Shown: piece after piece, positions 61,522 to 64,000 of the stretch
Position numbering within the stretch: the first letter of the stretch is position 1
Layout: each line of letters starts with the position of its first letter
Assembly: GCF_900105925.1 (NCBI RefSeq)
Contig: NZ_LT629791.1
Coordinates: 496,001 to 560,000 of the forward strand
Direction: 5' to 3'
DNA from: Jiangella alkaliphila
GTDB taxonomy: Bacteria > Actinomycetota > Actinomycetes > Jiangellales > Jiangellaceae
DNA: 64,000 bases
The notes under the pieces: model-generated
Told to the model about the DNA's origin: nothing
Seen by the model: only the letters and a program-made list of their open reading frames with translations
The model's database searches: none
Program-made: the position numbers and the translations under genes

Positions 61522-64000
61522 CTACAGCTGCTCGCGCAGCTCCTCGGCGGCCGCCAGCAGCGCGGCGCGGGCGGCGTCGTCGGCCACCCGCTCGGCCACC
61601 GCCACGAACCGGTCCAGCGAGGTGCCGGCCGGCCCGGTCAGGCCACGCCCGGACAGCCGCTCGGCGGTGTCCAGGTGAGTGGTCAGCTGGGCCGCCTGCG
61701 ACCGGTTGACGGTGCCCGCGGCGGCGTAGTGCGCCACCAGGTCGCGGACGTCGTCGAACGTGGCCGGTCCGGGCGTCTGCAGGCCGACCAGGATCGGGTC
61801 GTGGTCGCTGGCCCGGTAGACCGTGCCCGGCTGGAACAGCTCGCTGGCGAAGTAGTTGTGCCGCGAGTACTCGAACAGCACCGACTCCACCGAGTTGACG
61901 TTCCACACGTCGACGCCGGTGACGAGGTCCTGCTCGACGACGGACGGGCTGGCCAGCACGTGGTCCAGCGAGCCGACCTTGCCGTCGAACACGTAGGTGT
62001 GCTCGCCGGCGTACTCGTTGTTGAGGTCGGTGTAGCCGGCGTCGTACAGCGCCTGCATCGGGTTCTCGCCGCTGTAGGCGTTGAAGTCGCCGAGCAGGAA
62101 CGCGTCGTCGGTCCCGGTGGCCGCCGCACGCTCGTCGGCGAACTCCGCCAAGGCCTGCGCCTGCGCCGTCCGGTCCGCGTCGAAGCAGCCCTCCGGCAGG
62201 TCGCCGCACTCGCCGCCCTTGGACTTGAAGTGGTTGACGATCGCGTTGAACTCCCAGCCGCCGTCGAGCGCCCGGAACTCCTGCGCCAGCGGCTCGCGGG
62301 CGTTGTGGAAGGCCGGGTGGTCGATGAGGATGACCGACTCGCCCACCGGCTCGACGTTCGCCGTCCGGTAGATGAACGCGGTGCGAATGACGTCCTCTGA
62401 CGACGGCAGCTGCGCCGGCGACGGCACGTAGCCCCAGGTGCCCGGGCCGGCGTCCTCGTTGAGCGCGTCGACCAGCGTGGCCAGGGCGACGTCGCGGTCC
62501 TGGCCGAACGCGGCGGAGTTCTCGATCTCCTGCAGCGAGACGACGTCGGCGCCGAGGCCGTTGATCGCCGCGACGATCTTCGCCTCCTGCCGGTCGAAGC
62601 TCACCTCGTCCCACGCGCCGCGGGCGTCGCAGCCGCCCGAGACCGTGAGCGGGTTGCCGGCGCGGTCGGTGAACGCCTCGCAGCCGGGGACGTCGACGCC
62701 CAGCGTGGTGAAGTAGTTCAGCACGTTGAACGCGGAGATCTGCAGGTCGCCGCCGACGTCCTGCGGTGCCGCGTTCGCCTCGCGCGTGTTGCCGGTGCCG
62801 AACGTGACGACGTCAGGCGCCGGGCCGGTGACCGGCTCGGTCGGCTGGAAGTTCCACTGGAACCGGAAGTCGAAGATCATGTCGCTCTGGAACGTGGCGC
62901 CGGCGCCGGTGCGGGCCGGGTCGTCGTTCGTCAGGTACGGCACCAGGCTGCTGGTCGCCGTCCGGTTGGACTGGCCGTCGTCGAGCGTGACGGCGCGGGC
63001 GGCGTTCGCGGCGACGGCCGCGTCGAACTCCGGCGTGCCGGGCAGCGCGACCTCGGTCTCCTGCACCAGCGGGCCGCCGAAGCCCAGGCCGATGGAGCCG
63101 AACGCCGTGCTGCCGAAGCCGCCCAGCTGGAAGGTGTCGGAGACGACGAAGCAGTTTGCCGGGCGGACCAGCATGCCCTCGTAGACCTCGCGGCCGGCCG
63201 CGCTCGCAGGGAGCGTGAACGGCACCGGCTTCACGGCCTCGGCCGGCTCGGTGAGCGGCTCCAGGCCGTCGGCGGGCACCTCGATCTCGGTGAGGCCGAA
63301 GTACTCGCTGACCTCGCCGGTGACGCGGACGTGGTCGCCGATCTCGACCTGCCCGACCGTCGACGGCGAGAAGACGAACACCGCGTCGGAGGCCGTCCGC
63401 GCCGCGTCGCCGCCGCTGCCCGCCGTCTGGAGGTAGTAGCCGCCGAAGCCGCCGGTCGGGTACACGGCGGTGACGACGCCGCTGGTGACGACCGTCGTGC
63501 CGACGAGCGGGGAGTCGGCGCCGGTGCCCTGGATCTCCGGGATCGTGGCCGGCTCGGGCTCCGGGTCGGGGTCAGGGTCGCCGCCGCCGTTGACGGCGCC
63601 GAAGGTGCTGGCGATCGGGCCGGTCCAGGCGTCCTGGACCTTCTGCAGCGACTGGCCGACCGGCGTGGAACTGGCCTGCGAGACGCCGATGTCGACGCTG
63701 GCCATGCCGTTCGCCGGGCCGCCGGCCGCGGTCATGCCGCCCTCGTAGGAGAGGAACTCCGCGACGGTGCCGTCGGGGCGCACGAGCGCGATGCCGTCGG
63801 GCGAGCCGTTCTGGATGCCGTCCGTCGGGTACGTCGCGACGACGACCCCCGCGGCCGGGACGGCGCCGGACAGCGTGCGCGTGTTGTAGGCCGCGTTGCC
63901 GTTGCCGTTGTAGAGGACGATCTGCCAGCCGGTCAGGTCGGTGCCCGGGTCGGCCTGGATCTCGATCGACTCGCCGGTGTCGGCGCCCGCGTTGTCGTAG
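61522..64000 (-). CDS. ExeM/NucH-type extracellular nuclease (5'-partial)
   Basis: The frame is open across the right edge, so the N-terminus and signal peptide are missing. Visible order: a lamin-tail-like segment (ESIEIQADPG, LTGWQIVLYNGNGNAAY), an OB-fold part (GVVTAVYPTGGFGGYYLQT, VGQVEIGDHVRVTGEVSEYFGLTEI), then the EEP nuclease (ISAFNVLNYFTTLG, ADVVSLQEIENS, VNHFKSKGGECG, FLLGDFNAYSGENP, SLDHVLASPSV, SDHDPILV). A C-terminal helical tail (FDDVRDLVAHYAAAG) ends at 61522. Secreted DNases of this type degrade extracellular DNA for phosphate or biofilm turnover. Confidence 0.88.
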   Translation of the reverse strand, partial: YDNAGADTGESIEIQADPGTDLTGWQIVLYNGNGNAAYNTRTLSGAVPAAGVVVATYPTDGIQNGSPDGIALVRPDGTVAEFLSYEGGMTAAGGPANGMASVDIGVSQASSTPVGQSLQKVQDAWTGPIASTFGAVNGGGDPDPDPEPEPATIPEIQGTGADSPLVGTTVVTSGVVTAVYPTGGFGGYYLQTAGSGGDAARTASDAVFVFSPSTVGQVEIGDHVRVTGEVSEYFGLTEIEVPADGLEPLTEPAEAVKPVPFTLPASAAGREVYEGMLVRPANCFVVSDTFQLGGFGSTAFGSIGLGFGGPLVQETEVALPGTPEFDAAVAANAARAVTLDDGQSNRTATSSLVPYLTNDDPARTGAGATFQSDMIFDFRFQWNFQPTEPVTGPAPDVVTFGTGNTREANAAPQDVGGDLQISAFNVLNYFTTLGVDVPGCEAFTDRAGNPLTVSGGCDARGAWDEVSFDRQEAKIVAAINGLGADVVSLQEIENSAAFGQDRDVALATLVDALNEDAGPGTWGYVPSPAQLPSSEDVIRTAFIYRTANVEPVGESVILIDHPAFHNAREPLAQEFRALDGGWEFNAIVNHFKSKGGECGDLPEGCFDADRTAQAQALAEFADERAAATGTDDAFLLGDFNAYSGENPMQALYDAGYTDLNNEYAGEHTYVFDGKVGSLDHVLASPSVVEQDLVTGVDVWNVNSVESVLFEYSRHNYFASELFQPGTVYRASDHDPILVGLQTPGPATFDDVRDLVAHYAAAGTVNRSQAAQLTTHLDTAERLSGRGLTGPAGTSLDRFVAVAERVADDAARAALLAAAEELREQL

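Overview
The window is chromosomal DNA of a high-GC actinomycete. The gene content and order purF ... purM - DUF3073 - valine dehydrogenase - MFS - bldC matches the Streptomyces-type core neighbourhood. GTG starts are frequent and SD motifs are GGAGG-like. The family may be Jiangellaceae or a relative, but the sequence alone does not settle this.

Layout. (1) 1-16.65 kb, minus strand: one uninterrupted reading frame of more than 5,500 codons that runs off the left edge. It encodes a secreted protein built from a CSLREA-like start, four right-handed beta-helix modules, a DNRLRE-like module and about 29 Cys-containing Ig-like repeats. (2) 16.7-19.5 kb: an OmpR/PhoB-type response regulator on the same strand as the giant gene, a divergent membrane histidine kinase, and a stand-alone receiver. 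Inverted repeats and tandem 11-mers between these genes suggest local control. (3) 19.8-23.6 kb: a secreted metzincin-type protease, a lipoprotein, and an HTH-NB-ARC-TPR (STAND) regulator. (4) 23.7-40.4 kb: metabolic and transport genes. These are a ChbG/YdjC deacetylase, PP2C phosphatase, two TetR genes beside SnoaL-like and VOC genes, an MFS exporter, a Fur-type regulator, DUF72 and EEP genes, an M20 amidohydrolase plus hutF, an ABC transporter, and a YcnI-CopC-CopD/CtaG copper cluster.

(5) 40.68-46.30 kb: a tRNA-Phe gene whose 3' end is repeated imperfectly (24/27) at 46,276-46,302. The two copies bracket a 5.5-kb stretch of visibly lower GC. Inside are a nonsense-interrupted beta-lactamase-family gene, a two-gene unit (a PD-(D/E)xK-like nuclease candidate followed by an AIPR-family abortive-infection protein), HAD and GntR remnants and a small membrane protein. 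No integrase is visible. I read this as a decayed tRNA-associated island carrying a candidate phage-defence unit, the best candidate here for an undescribed system.

(6) 46.3-49.3 kb: a SnoaL-like protein, an Asp/Gly-rich LPxTG surface protein, an aldo/keto reductase, and a 460-bp gap with hairpins. (7) 49.3-58.0 kb: bldC, a DHA2 drug exporter, valine dehydrogenase, DUF3073, purM, a GNAT protein, an SH3-peptidase-like secreted protein, and purF. (8) 58.0-64.0 kb: an SDR, a GIY-YIG-like small protein, DUF1697, an M20 dipeptidase and an ExeM/NucH-type secreted nuclease whose 5' end lies beyond the right edge.

The left third is a surface/secretion module in which a two-component system sits next to the giant secreted protein and a secreted protease. 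The middle island looks acquired. The right third is mostly core genome.
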